From assembly GCA_031367105.1 (NCBI GenBank), contig JANLPG010000134.1, positions 1 to 16,552 of the forward strand: DNA of 16,552 nucleotides. The letters run 5' to 3'. This DNA comes from Palsa-1233 sp031367105 (GTDB lineage Bacteria > Gemmatimonadota > Gemmatimonadetes > Gemmatimonadales > GWC2-71-9). The notes below the pieces were generated by a model. The model was given only the letters and a program-made list of their open reading frames with translations. It was not told the origin of the DNA and did no database searches. A program made the position numbers and the translations under genes. Positions 1 through 6,725 of this stretch are shown in pieces. Position 1 is the first letter of the stretch. Each line of letters begins with the position of its first letter.

Positions 1-681
1 GGCCGCTGCCTCGACGTCATACTCGACACGCTTGAAATCGACGGACACCGAGTCGGCGGTGATATCGAGCAGGACAAAACCCGCGCGGGGGTCGCCGTCC
101 TTTGGCCGCCCGACGCTTCCCGTATTGACGTAGTGGACGCCGCTCACCTCACGGTGCCATGCGATGTGAGTGTGCCCAACCGCGATGACGTCGCCCGGCT
201 TTGCGCCCACCCCTTCTCCAATGCCTTGCAGGAAGGCGTCGGTGCGGTCCCGATGGACGTACACCGTGTTAAGGACATGGTTGCCGTGAAGCAGCGTGAC
301 TGTCGGATGCGAGACGTGTCCGCCCGCTGGCCGAAGGTCCATGCGGAACGGCAGCGCGCCCAGGAATGCCCTAGTTGCCGGAGTGACCTGCGCCTTGGTC
401 CACTCGAACGACAGATGCGCGAGCGCTTCCTGTTCTGGATTCTCCGCCCGACAACCGCAGTGCTTGTAGTCGAAGGCGACGGTCGAGTCATAGTTGCCCG
501 CGATTCCTGCAATGCCAGTCTTGGCGAGCACCTCGACGACTTCATTCGGCCACGGCGAATAGCCTACCAGGTCGCCAAGGTGATAGGTCGCATTGACGCC
601 CTCCGTGGCCTTGATCGCATCAAGAACTGCCGCGAGCGCCGGGAGGTTCGCGTGTATATCAGACAACAACGCGTATCGCAT
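1..681 (-). CDS. Calcineurin-like metallophosphoesterase (partial, C-terminus beyond the window)
   Basis: The reading frame stays open for 227 codons from ATG at 681 to the left edge, so the C-terminus is missing. Metallophosphoesterase signatures appear in the usual order: SDIHAN (D8, H10), HLGDLVGY (D37), GNYD (63-65, the GNHD box with Tyr for His), LHGNH (131-135), GHTH (169-172) and NTGSVGRPKDGDPRA (186-200). This set is typical of the YfcE/MJ0936-like phosphodiesterase family, cytosolic enzymes using two metal ions (often Mn) to cleave phosphoester bonds. The true substrate cannot be read from sequence. The start lies inside the end of acr3 (23-bp overlap), so the gene is probably translationally coupled as the last cistron seen of the ars operon. 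A GGAGAG about 14 nt upstream could serve as a weak ribosome binding site. A role in arsenic stress is inferred from position only. Confidence 0.9.
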   Translation of the reverse strand, partial: MRYALLSDIHANLPALAAVLDAIKATEGVNATYHLGDLVGYSPWPNEVVEVLAKTGIAGIAGNYDSTVAFDYKHCGCRAENPEQEALAHLSFEWTKAQVTPATRAFLGALPFRMDLRPAGGHVSHPTVTLLHGNHVLNTVYVHRDRTDAFLQGIGEGVGAKPGDVIAVGHTHIAWHREVSGVHYVNTGSVGRPKDGDPRAGFVLLDITADSVSVDFKRVEYDVEAAA

Positions 682-1804
682 CGGTGCTCAGCTCTCCGCG
701 ACCGAGGGTGCCGGCGTCGCCGGGTCGAACCGGCGCAACGGCCGGGAAGAAGCGCCGAGCCCAGAGGGACACGTAGACCAGCGCGATAAGTGCCGGTACC
801 TCGATGAGCGGCCCAACGACGGCCGCCAGCGCCTCGCCCGAGGCGAGCCCGAATGTCGCAACAGCCACCGCAATGGCGAGTTCGAAGTTGTTGCCAGTCG
901 CCGTGAACGCGAGCGAGGCGCTTTCGGCGTACCCGAACCGGAGGCGCTTTGCGAGGAGCATCGACACGCCAAACATCAGGAGGAAATACACGACAAGTGG
1001 AAGCGCGATTCGCAGCACATCGAGCGGCAACTGGATGATGCGACTGCCCTGCATCGCAAACATCAGGATGATCGTGTAGAGCAGGCCGAGCAACGCCGTC
1101 GGCCCGAAACGAGGCATGAACACATCGTCGTACCAGCTCGCACCCCGTCGGGCAACAAGCACGCGGCGTGTCATATACCCCGCAACCAGAGGCACACCGA
1201 GAAAGAGGAGCACACTCTTGGCGATGGACCACATCGACACATTCAGCGCGGTAGCCGCAAGTCCGAACCAGCCCGGTACAACGCGGAGGAAGAGCCAGCC
1301 CAGGAAGGAGTATGTGAGGATCTGGAAGATCGAGTTCAGTGCAACGAGCACGGCAGCCAGCTCACTCGACCCGCGTGCGAGGGTGTTCCAGATGAGTACC
1401 ATCGCAATGCAACGTGCAAGTCCAATCAGGATGAGACCGTTGCGATACTCCGGCAGGTCAGGAAGGAAGAGCCAGGCCAGCGCGAACATCAGGATTGGCC
1501 CGACGATCCAGTTGAGGACCAGAGACGTTCCGATCAACCGCCCGTTGCGGGCGTGCCGGCCGACCGCATCGTAGCGCACTTTGGCGAGCACCGGATACAT
1601 CATCCAGAAGAGTCCGACCGCGATCGGGACCGAAACACCGCCGACCTGCACGCGATTGAGAGTCGTCCCGAGATCCGGCCATACCTGACCGAGCCCCAGG
1701 CCGAGTGCCATGGCGCCGACGATCCACACCGGTAGGAATCGGTCGATGACGGAGAGCTGGGCCGTGACGCTGGTCGGAGGAACGGGCTCCGCGATCGTGG
1801 CCAC
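659..1804 (-). CDS. acr3: Arsenite efflux permease, ACR3 family
   Basis: A 381-residue protein of about ten hydrophobic segments, the normal size for Acr3 (bile acid/arsenite/riboflavin transporter superfamily), which exports As(OH)3 across the inner membrane. The family's essential cysteine sits in GLARCIAMVLIWN (C132), and the conserved glutamate is in FTATGNNFELAIAVA (E308). Both residues are known to be required for arsenite transport in characterised Acr3 proteins. The start is GTG at 1804, only 2 bp after the arsM stop and without a clear ribosome binding site, so translation probably depends on coupling to arsM. The gene overlaps the downstream phosphoesterase by 23 bp. The N-terminal 24 residues before the first membrane segment are polar and variable. 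Expression should follow the ArsR-controlled promoter upstream of arsR and/or the second palindrome before arsM. I am confident of family and substrate; the older label arsB is sometimes used for such genes but belongs to a different family. Confidence 0.96.
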   Translation of the reverse strand: MATIAEPVPPTSVTAQLSVIDRFLPVWIVGAMALGLGLGQVWPDLGTTLNRVQVGGVSVPIAVGLFWMMYPVLAKVRYDAVGRHARNGRLIGTSLVLNWIVGPILMFALAWLFLPDLPEYRNGLILIGLARCIAMVLIWNTLARGSSELAAVLVALNSIFQILTYSFLGWLFLRVVPGWFGLAATALNVSMWSIAKSVLLFLGVPLVAGYMTRRVLVARRGASWYDDVFMPRFGPTALLGLLYTIILMFAMQGSRIIQLPLDVLRIALPLVVYFLLMFGVSMLLAKRLRFGYAESASLAFTATGNNFELAIAVAVATFGLASGEALAAVVGPLIEVPALIALVYVSLWARRFFPAVAPVRPGDAGTLGRGELSTDAIRVVV

Positions 1805-1806
1805 GA

Positions 1807-2682
1807 TTACGCCACCACGTCGGACGGGCAGCAGTCAGGCCCGCAGCACGGTGTCGTGGCGGCCTTCCGCGCGCGAATGAACGCCCCCATGACTCGACCG
1901 CTGACTTCGTGTGCAAGCGCTTCGGTGTCAAGGCCGGATTCGGAGAGAAACACCTTGGCGTCGGCAAACTCGTAGATTCGGGTCGGCTCGATACTGATGT
2001 GAGTGAACCCTGCTTCGGACAAGATCGTGCGGAACTCCGATTCGGCGAGCGCACCCGCCACACATCCGACCCACAGCTCCATGCTGCGCCGCACAGCCTC
2101 CGGAAGGACGCCGCGCACGACCACGTCGGCGACCGCAAAACGCCCGCCTGGCCTGAGCACGCGGAACGCTTCCGCGACGACGCGGCGCTTGTCGGCGGAC
2201 AGATTGATGACGCAATTGGAGATGATGACGTCGACGGACGCATCGGGAAGCGGAATGTGTTCGATGTCGCCCTTCAGGAATTCGGCGTTCGTCACGCCAG
2301 CCTTCTCCTGATTGGCTCGGGCAAGCGCCAGCATGTCGTCGGTCATATCCAGGCCGTATGCCTTGCCGGTCGGACCGACACGCTGAGCGGAGAGCAGCAC
2401 GTCGATACCACCACCCGAGCCGAGGTCCAGGACGGTTTCGCCCTTGCGGAGGTTTGCCAGCGCCGTCGGATTGCCACACCCGAGCGAGGCAAGCACCGCA
2501 TTCTGGGGGACGCACGCCGTCTGCGCGTCCGTGTAAAGGTTCGCCGTAATCGGATCTTCGGAATCCGGAAACGCAGCGCTCCCACCGCAACAACTGGATC
2601 GTTCACCAGCGATGACTCGCAACGCGGCGGCGCCGTACTTCTCGCGGACTGCATCCCTGATTTGCCGGTCGCTGTTCGACAT
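1807..2682 (-). CDS. arsM: Arsenite S-adenosylmethionine methyltransferase
   Basis: A 291-residue cytosolic methyltransferase converting As(III) to mono-, di- and trimethylated species with S-adenosylmethionine. The AdoMet-binding motif I is VLDLGSGGGIDVLLSA (84-99), followed by the acidic YGLDMTDDML strand (109-118) and GDIEHIPLPD (138-147). The cysteines that bind As(III) in the family are matched by C69 (SLGCGNP), C157 (SNCVINL) and C207 (WVGCVAG). N-terminal C31, C32 and C57, and a C-terminal CCGPDCC cluster (279-285), are extra thiols common in bacterial ArsM. ATG at 2682 is supported by AGGAG at 2696-2692, nine bases upstream. The 54-bp gap to arsR holds a perfect palindrome like the arsR operator, so arsM may have its own ArsR control. 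The stop lies 2 bp before acr3. Members of this family are long established next to arsR. Confidence 0.96.
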   Translation of the reverse strand: MSNSDRQIRDAVREKYGAAALRVIAGERSSCCGGSAAFPDSEDPITANLYTDAQTACVPQNAVLASLGCGNPTALANLRKGETVLDLGSGGGIDVLLSAQRVGPTGKAYGLDMTDDMLALARANQEKAGVTNAEFLKGDIEHIPLPDASVDVIISNCVINLSADKRRVVAEAFRVLRPGGRFAVADVVVRGVLPEAVRRSMELWVGCVAGALAESEFRTILSEAGFTHISIEPTRIYEFADAKVFLSESGLDTEALAHEVSGRVMGAFIRARKAATTPCCGPDCCPSDVVA

Positions 2683-2691
2683 CCCGATTCG

Positions 2692-2696
2692 CTCCT
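2692..2696 (-). promoter_or_regulatory. Ribosome binding site of arsM
   Basis: The minus strand reads AGGAG nine bases before ATG at 2682, fixing the arsM start. It lies one base downstream of the second ArsR-type palindrome, so a repressor bound there would cover the translation initiation region of the DNA. Confidence 0.75.
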
Positions 2697-2697
2697 A

Positions 2698-2713
2698 ATC
2701 AACGGTTGTTGAT
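2698..2713 (-). promoter_or_regulatory. Probable second ArsR operator, before arsM
   Basis: The minus strand reads ATCAACAACCGTTGAT, a perfect 6-bp inverted repeat (ATCAAC/GTTGAT) around a 4-bp centre. It matches the site at the arsR promoter in 14 of 16 positions. ATCAA-N6-TTGAT is the known layout of ArsR/SmtB operators. I see no convincing -35/-10 pair around it. It may therefore be a roadblock or a control point for a weak internal promoter rather than a standard operator. Repressor binding is inferred, not shown. Confidence 0.7.
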
Positions 2714-2736
2714 GTATTCAGGAAAAAAAGAGATCA

Positions 2737-3063
2737 CTAGCAGCAGCCTCGACCGCGGCTCTTGAAATCCGCCTTGGCAGCGCTCCGCAACTCGCCGAGA
2801 AACTCTTCGGCCTCGGCCAACGCCCCTTTGGACAGCGTGTAGTAGACCCACCGGCCGTCACGCCTGTCGGCTACGAGTCCCGCATCCTTGAGCACCCGGA
2901 GATGGAACGAAAGCCGTGACTGCGCGGCGTCAAGAGAGTCCATCAGATCGCAGACGCAGCGCTCGCCGCTCCTGAGCCGCTCCAGAATGCCGAGCCGAGT
3001 GGGATCGGAGAGCGCGTGGAAGAGGCGGACGGTGTCTTCTGCAGTTGCAGCGGCGACGGTCAT
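2737..3063 (-). CDS. arsR: ArsR-family As(III)-responsive repressor
   Basis: A 108-residue winged-helix repressor of the ArsR/SmtB family (counted from ATG 3063). The recognition helix is AAQSRLSFHLRVLKDAGLV (46-64), followed by the wing DRRDGRWVYYTL (67-78). The metalloid site ERCVCDL (C36, C38) matches the ELCVCDL motif that binds As(III)/Sb(III) in E. coli ArsR. The third cysteine of that motif is replaced (M41), and a C-terminal CC pair (C107, C108) may supply the remaining thiolate. An in-frame ATG at 3075 would add MLPP, but that codon lies inside the predicted -10 element, so 3063 is preferred. No Shine-Dalgarno precedes either ATG, and the predicted transcription start falls at about 3063, suggesting a leaderless mRNA. 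It is the first gene of the operon and should repress itself, arsM, acr3 and the phosphoesterase until As(III) binds. Confidence 0.95.
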   Translation of the reverse strand: MTVAAATAEDTVRLFHALSDPTRLGILERLRSGERCVCDLMDSLDAAQSRLSFHLRVLKDAGLVADRRDGRWVYYTLSKGALAEAEEFLGELRSAAKADFKSRGRGCC

Positions 3064-3070
3064 AGGAGGT

Positions 3071-3098
3071 AACATACCAACGTTTGTTGATACGTCAA
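3071..3098 (-). promoter_or_regulatory. arsR promoter
   Basis: On the minus strand a -35 TTGACG (3098-3093) is followed after 16 bp by a -10 TATGTT (3076-3071). Transcription would start 7-9 bases later, at about 3064-3062, which coincides with the ATG at 3063. The whole spacer is filled by the ArsR-type palindrome, the classic layout for repression by blocking RNA polymerase. The elements match sigma70 consensus moderately (TTGACG 5/6, TATGTT 4/6). Confidence 0.65.
3076..3091 (-). promoter_or_regulatory. Probable primary ArsR operator
   Basis: The minus strand reads ATCAACAAACGTTGGT, an imperfect inverted repeat (ATCAAC/GTTGgT) with a 4-bp centre, located between the -35 and -10 of the arsR promoter. 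It differs from the site before arsM at only two positions. This size, symmetry and position are standard for ArsR operators. Confidence 0.75.
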
Positions 3099-3550
3099 TG
3101 CTTGCCTTCAGAGCTGCCTTCCCTGACCGAGGGGCGGTTGCCCGGCCCCGACCACAGAATGTCCCTTGACCTATGCTGCGGATGACTGACCTTGGTCCCG
3201 TTTAGTGACTGTCGTCGGTAGAGTCAGGCGGCTTCGGCGATCGCTTTTCCCTGACGGGTTGCTGCGTACGCAGTCGGGGTCAGGTGCCCGAGCGCGATAG
3301 CCGGCTCTTACTCAAGCTGGGGGTCATTGCACGGGCGAAAGCTTATTGTATGAGTGCTGGCGTGGCGGGTCGAGCACCAGCCGACAGATTACTTATCGAT
3401 AGGCTAGAGACGGTTCGCGGTCCCCGGCATCCGAGCGCTGACGAGTTTGTAAGTTGATCGGTTCGCCGACAGATGCAGCTAGGGTAGCCACCAGTACACG
3501 CGGTGAGCGCACAGCACAATTCCAAGTTGGGCCGTGAGCCCCATTGACCG
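3092..3550. other. Intergenic region between the ars operon and the permease gene
   Basis: About 460 bp with no intact gene. The right-hand end of the arsR promoter occupies 3093-3098, and a decayed IS3-type transposase tail lies near 3224-3310. From 3311 to 3550 I see no coding frame with family resemblance, no tRNA and no strong terminator, and I could not identify a clear promoter for the plus-strand permease. Its lower order and IS scrap suggest a rearrangement point between the minus-strand ars block and the plus-strand block. Confidence 0.6.
3187..3310 (-). pseudogene. IS3-family transposase (OrfB) C-terminal remnant
   Basis: Read on the minus strand from 3295 to the stop at 3226-3224, the frame gives ALGHLTPTAYAATRQGKAIA followed by EAA and stop. 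This closely resembles the extreme C-terminus of IS3-family OrfB integrases, where a RPHSALG...TP motif follows the catalytic domain. The expected upstream NESRPHS stretch is disrupted: GAGCCGGC is followed by a small deletion and an in-frame TAA, and no catalytic DDE domain is present. The sequence after the stop, to about 3187 (plus strand TGACCTTGGTCCCGTTTAG), may be the remaining terminal inverted repeat, since IS3 ends commonly begin TG. The opposite end is not found in the window, so this is a dead fragment. Confidence 0.6.
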
Positions 3551-3562
3551 GTGACTTTTCAT

Positions 3563-4336
3563 ATGCATACAGCCCTGATACTCATCGTCGCATTCGGAGC
3601 CTCTGCCCTGACCTTTTTTTCTGGGTTCGGGCTCGGTACCCTATTGCTACCAGCGTTTGCGGTGTTCTATCCAATCGAGCTCGCCGTCGCCTCCACAGCC
3701 GTCGTCCATTTCCTTAACGGCCTCTTCAAGGTCGGCTTGGTGGGGCGGTTTGCCAATTGGCGCATCGTATTGCGGTTTGGGCTCCCTGCGATCGCCGCCG
3801 CATTCTTCGGTGCCTGGCTGCTCTTTCGCCTCACGGCTATCCACCCGATCGCGACGTACTCCGTCGGGGGCCTTCACGCGACCATTCTGCCCGCAAAGCT
3901 CGTTGTGGGCGCGCTACTTTTCCTCATCACACTGGTCGAGTTATCGCCACGTTTTGAGGCGGTGGCCCTCCCCCCCAAGTACGTCCCCGTTGGAGGCCTG
4001 CTCAGCGGATTCTTCGGCGGCATTTCCGGCATGCAGGGCGCCCTCCGCTCTGCCTTCCTGATTCGTTTGGGGTTGTCGAAGGAGGCATACATCGGAACAG
4101 GCGTCGTGGTCGCCACCCTGATCGATCTCACCCGCCTTGGGGTCTATGGCCGGGCCCTCCTGAATCAACGCAAAGAACTTGAGTACGTGCTGCTTTCGGG
4201 CGCCGTGCTGGCGGCCTTTCTCGGCGCCGTATTGGGTAACCGATACCTCAGGACACTCCAGTTGGCCACGCTCCAACGGATCGTTGGCATCATGCTCGCG
4301 ATCGTTGCGCTCGGTCTCATGGCGGGCCTCCTTTAG
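3563..4336 (+). CDS. TauE/SafE (TSUP) family membrane permease
   Basis: A 257-residue, almost wholly hydrophobic protein with about eight membrane segments, the usual size of TSUP permeases. The family's internal duplication is visible: FFSGFGLGTLLLPAF near the N-terminus and GGLLSGFFGGISGMQGALRS in the middle, each a glycine-rich helix followed by a proline or polar break. TSUP proteins move sulfite, sulfonates or other organic or sulfur anions, and some sit beside metal or sulfur detoxification genes. The substrate here cannot be inferred. ATG 3563 is chosen because it begins directly before the first membrane helix; GTG 3551 would add four residues (MTFH). Neither has a recognisable ribosome binding site. 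It stands alone between the divergent ars operon and the two-component genes 230 bp downstream, so co-regulation with either is unproven. Confidence 0.85.
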   Translation: MHTALILIVAFGASALTFFSGFGLGTLLLPAFAVFYPIELAVASTAVVHFLNGLFKVGLVGRFANWRIVLRFGLPAIAAAFFGAWLLFRLTAIHPIATYSVGGLHATILPAKLVVGALLFLITLVELSPRFEAVALPPKYVPVGGLLSGFFGGISGMQGALRSAFLIRLGLSKEAYIGTGVVVATLIDLTRLGVYGRALLNQRKELEYVLLSGAVLAAFLGAVLGNRYLRTLQLATLQRIVGIMLAIVALGLMAGLL

Positions 4337-4566
4337 GAGACCCATTCCGGGCGTATTCGGCGCCAGGACCCTTCATGTTTTTGAGACGACCACTCCTGCC
4401 GTGGCGAGGTCTGATGACCGCGCCGCGGCCCCGCAGGTCATACGAATCCTTGTGTACATCGAGTCTGAGGCGCACCATTGGGTGTGACATTGGCTGGTTC
4501 CCCGGGGGTGGGGTCGCGTGATACACACGCCGAGTGCACCACCTGAATGCTGACCGTCAACTAAAC
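4337..4566 (+). other. Intergenic region upstream of the two-component operon
   Basis: About 230 bp without a supported gene. It contains an inverted repeat ATGACC (4414-4419) / GGTCAT (4436-4441) enclosing a GC-rich self-complementary core. That repeat could form a hairpin ending the permease transcript, but no T-run follows. A promoter for the regulator gene must lie here or further upstream; I could not pick a convincing -35/-10 pair. Confidence 0.4.
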
Positions 4567-5274
4567 TTGGGACACACTCTGAAGATTTTAGTGATCGAGG
4601 ATGAACCCAAAGCAAGGGCGTACCTGCAACAGGGTTTGTCCGAAGCAGGGTACGTCGTCGATGTTGCGCCGGACGGTGAGAGCGGGCTGGTGGCCGCGCG
4701 GAGCTACGACTACGCGCTCGTGGTTTGCGATCTCATGCTGCCACACCGCGACGGACTCTCCGTCGTTGCGGAGCTTCGGCGCGCCGGGCGTACATTCCCG
4801 GTCTTGTTCGTGACCGCGCGAGGTGAAATCGACGTCCGTGTCCGGGGTCTTGATGCTGGCGCGGACGATTACCTGGTCAAGCCGTTTGCGTTCGCCGAGC
4901 TCCTGGCCCGGGTCCGTGCACTCCTCCGCCGTACACCAGCGAGAGCTCCTGACGTCTTTCGACTGGCGGATCTCGTGTGCGACCCGCGAAGCCGGCGCGT
5001 TGAACGTGGCGGCCGGCGCATTGACCTTTCACCGAAGGAGTTTGCACTGCTCCAGTTTTTTCTGGAGCATGCCGGAGAGGTCGTCTCACGCACGCTCATC
5101 GCCTCGCATGTCTGGGATATGAACTTCGATAGCAACACCAACGTAGTCGACGTTCAGGTGAAGCGACTCCGAACGAAGATCGATCTACCTGGCGTCGAGC
5201 CACTCATCCACACCGTCCGTGGTGTCGGCTACGTACTGCAAGATCGCGCGGAAGGCAGTATGGGGAGTAGGTAG
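4567..5274 (+). CDS. Two-component response regulator, OmpR/PhoB class (heavy-metal type)
   Basis: An N-terminal receiver domain (about residues 5-122) is joined to a C-terminal winged-helix DNA-binding domain. Receiver landmarks are the acidic pair E11/D12 in ILVIEDE, phosphoacceptor D55 in VVCDLMLP, T83 in LFVTARG and K105 in YLVKPFAF. The output domain has LSPKEFALLQFFLEHAGEVV and ends in the wing IHTVRGVGYVL. The order and wording are closest to CopR/CusR/CzcR-type regulators of metal efflux. The start is uncertain: family alignment places it just before KILVIEDE, where only CTG (4579) is available, so TTG 4567 is chosen. GTG 4534 would add 11 residues. No ribosome binding site supports any of them. 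The stop codon abuts the kinase GTG with no gap, so both are one operon. Its likely target is the repeat element before the efflux genes. Confidence 0.93.
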   Translation: MGHTLKILVIEDEPKARAYLQQGLSEAGYVVDVAPDGESGLVAARSYDYALVVCDLMLPHRDGLSVVAELRRAGRTFPVLFVTARGEIDVRVRGLDAGADDYLVKPFAFAELLARVRALLRRTPARAPDVFRLADLVCDPRSRRVERGGRRIDLSPKEFALLQFFLEHAGEVVSRTLIASHVWDMNFDSNTNVVDVQVKRLRTKIDLPGVEPLIHTVRGVGYVLQDRAEGSMGSR

Positions 5275-6657
5275 GTGCCGACTACCCGTCGATGGTCGCT
5301 CGCCGCGCGACTCATGATATGGTACGCGATCACCGCGTTCCTCCTCGTCGCCGGCGCTGCACTCTTCCAGTATCGCACCCTCGTCACGAGTCTCGCCGAG
5401 GAGGACGACCAACAACTCGCGGAGCGGCTCGACGCAGCTCGGCGTGCCACGTCGGCGACGCGAGCGGCGGAACCGGGTGGGCGTGAGGCCGCCCTGGGCA
5501 TCCGCTTGCTCGACGAGAGGTGCCGTCCCGTGGAGCCCACGCCGCTCGCTCTGCCACCGCCAGTGTGCCCCGATGGGCCTCACCCAGACAGCATCCACTT
5601 TCGGAGTTGGCGCTCGCCTGACTGGCGGAACTGGCGCATCGCGTCCGCGCGTGCACGCGACCCGGGAGGGGGGTGGATCGAAGTCCTTCTGGATCGGTCG
5701 AAAGATGAAGGCGTCCTGGATGACTATCGAGATAAGCTGGCGTTCGTGCTCGGCGTGGCGCTCTTCGCCTCCGGTCTCCTCGGCTACGGCATCGCTCGAC
5801 GCGGTCTCCGTCCCCTCGCCACGCTACGTGACCGGATGACGCGTGTGACCGCCCGATCGCTCGACCAGCGCCTGGGGACACATCATGCGCCCGAGGAGAT
5901 CGAAGCCCTCGTCAGCTCCTTCGATGCGATGCTCGACCGGCTGGAGGCCGCGTTCAGGGCACTTTCCGAACTCTCCGCGGAACTGGCCCACGAGCTCCGC
6001 ACGCCATTGCACGTGCTCCGCCAACAGTCCGAGGTCGCACTCGGGCGCGCCCGGTCGGGCGAGGAGTACCGCGATATTCTCGTCTCGAGCTTGGAGGAGC
6101 TCGACCGGCTCGGGCGCATGGCGGACGACATCCTCTTTCTCGCCCGGGCGGACGATCCGCGAGCGAGTATCGATCGCCAGCCGCTCGTGATCGCGGCGGA
6201 GCTTGCCGATGTAGCCGAGTACCTCGACGCCGTAGCCGCCGAAGCCGGCATCACTTTGGAGATCGACGCACCATCAGACTTGGGTGTGCTTGCCGACCGT
6301 ATGCTCCTCCGGCGTGCACTCGTCAATGTCGTCACGAACGCGCTTCGCCATACACCGCCAGGAGGGCGTGTGCAGCTCACCGCGCGCACTGATGGCACCA
6401 GCATCATCATATCCGTGGACGACACAGGAGCGGGAATACCGGAGGATATGCTCCCACGCGTCTTCGACCGATATTTTCAGGTGCCCGGGACCGTGCGTGG
6501 CCGATCGGATGGTTCGGGGCTCGGACTTGCAATCGTACGAGGTATCACGCACCTCCACGGCGGGACAGCCACGATTGCAAGTACGGCTGGCCGCGGAACC
6601 CGTGTCACGCTCACGCTCCCAAACACCGCCCCAGGAATTCCCGCGTGCGATGGCTGA
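5275..6657 (+). CDS. Heavy-metal-type sensor histidine kinase
   Basis: A 460-residue inner-membrane kinase. Membrane helices are at about 11-31 and 155-174, enclosing a periplasmic sensor region of about 120 residues that contains C83, C98 and a few histidines as possible metal ligands. A HAMP linker follows (about 175-228). The H-box is ELAHELRTPLHVLRQQ with phosphorylated H239. The ATPase domain shows the N-box NVVTNALRHTPPGG (351-364), G1 DDTGAGIP (382-389), F-box RVFDRYF (395-401) and G2 GSGLGLAI (413-420). Organisation matches CusS/CopS/CzcS kinases. It starts with GTG directly after the regulator's TAG, so translation is probably coupled. The efflux operon begins 68 bp downstream, arguing that the pair senses a metal in the periplasm and activates that pump. 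Which metal cannot be told from sequence. Confidence 0.94.
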   Translation: MPTTRRWSLAARLMIWYAITAFLLVAGAALFQYRTLVTSLAEEDDQQLAERLDAARRATSATRAAEPGGREAALGIRLLDERCRPVEPTPLALPPPVCPDGPHPDSIHFRSWRSPDWRNWRIASARARDPGGGWIEVLLDRSKDEGVLDDYRDKLAFVLGVALFASGLLGYGIARRGLRPLATLRDRMTRVTARSLDQRLGTHHAPEEIEALVSSFDAMLDRLEAAFRALSELSAELAHELRTPLHVLRQQSEVALGRARSGEEYRDILVSSLEELDRLGRMADDILFLARADDPRASIDRQPLVIAAELADVAEYLDAVAAEAGITLEIDAPSDLGVLADRMLLRRALVNVVTNALRHTPPGGRVQLTARTDGTSIIISVDDTGAGIPEDMLPRVFDRYFQVPGTVRGRSDGSGLGLAIVRGITHLHGGTATIASTAGRGTRVTLTLPNTAPGIPACDG

Positions 6658-6663
6658 CCATTC

Positions 6664-6689
6664 TGACAAAACTGTAATCTGGCTGTCAC
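6664..6689 (+). promoter_or_regulatory. Probable response-regulator box upstream of the efflux operon
   Basis: Two 7-bp direct repeats, CTGTAAT (6672-6678) and CTGTCAC (6683-6689), are spaced 11 bp apart, one helical turn. This is the arrangement bound by OmpR/PhoB-class regulators. The element also has outer dyad symmetry, TGACA (6664-6668) with TGTCA (6684-6688), as in CusR/CopR-type boxes. It lies between the kinase stop and the outer-membrane gene start. The regulator encoded at 4567-5274 is the natural candidate, but a PhoB box cannot be excluded by eye. A weak -10-like TACGGT lies at 6712-6717. Confidence 0.6.
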
Positions 6690-6725
6690 GGCTCTGTCCC
6701 CACGCCCGCGTTACGGTACGGCGAC

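Noticed and set aside
593..1735. Plus-strand open frame of 380 codons
   Set aside because: It is antisense to acr3, rich in charged residues with no family resemblance, while the minus strand encodes a clear permease.
1909..2712. Plus-strand open frame of 267 codons
   Set aside because: Antisense shadow of arsM and its upstream region; no recognisable domain.
4414..4441. Hairpin after the permease as a terminator
   Set aside because: Only a 6-bp outer stem and no T-run; too weak to call.
6664..6689. Possible PhoB (phosphate) box
   Set aside because: It resembles a Pho box, but the adjacent two-component pair and metal pump make a metal regulator more likely; kept as a generic regulator box.
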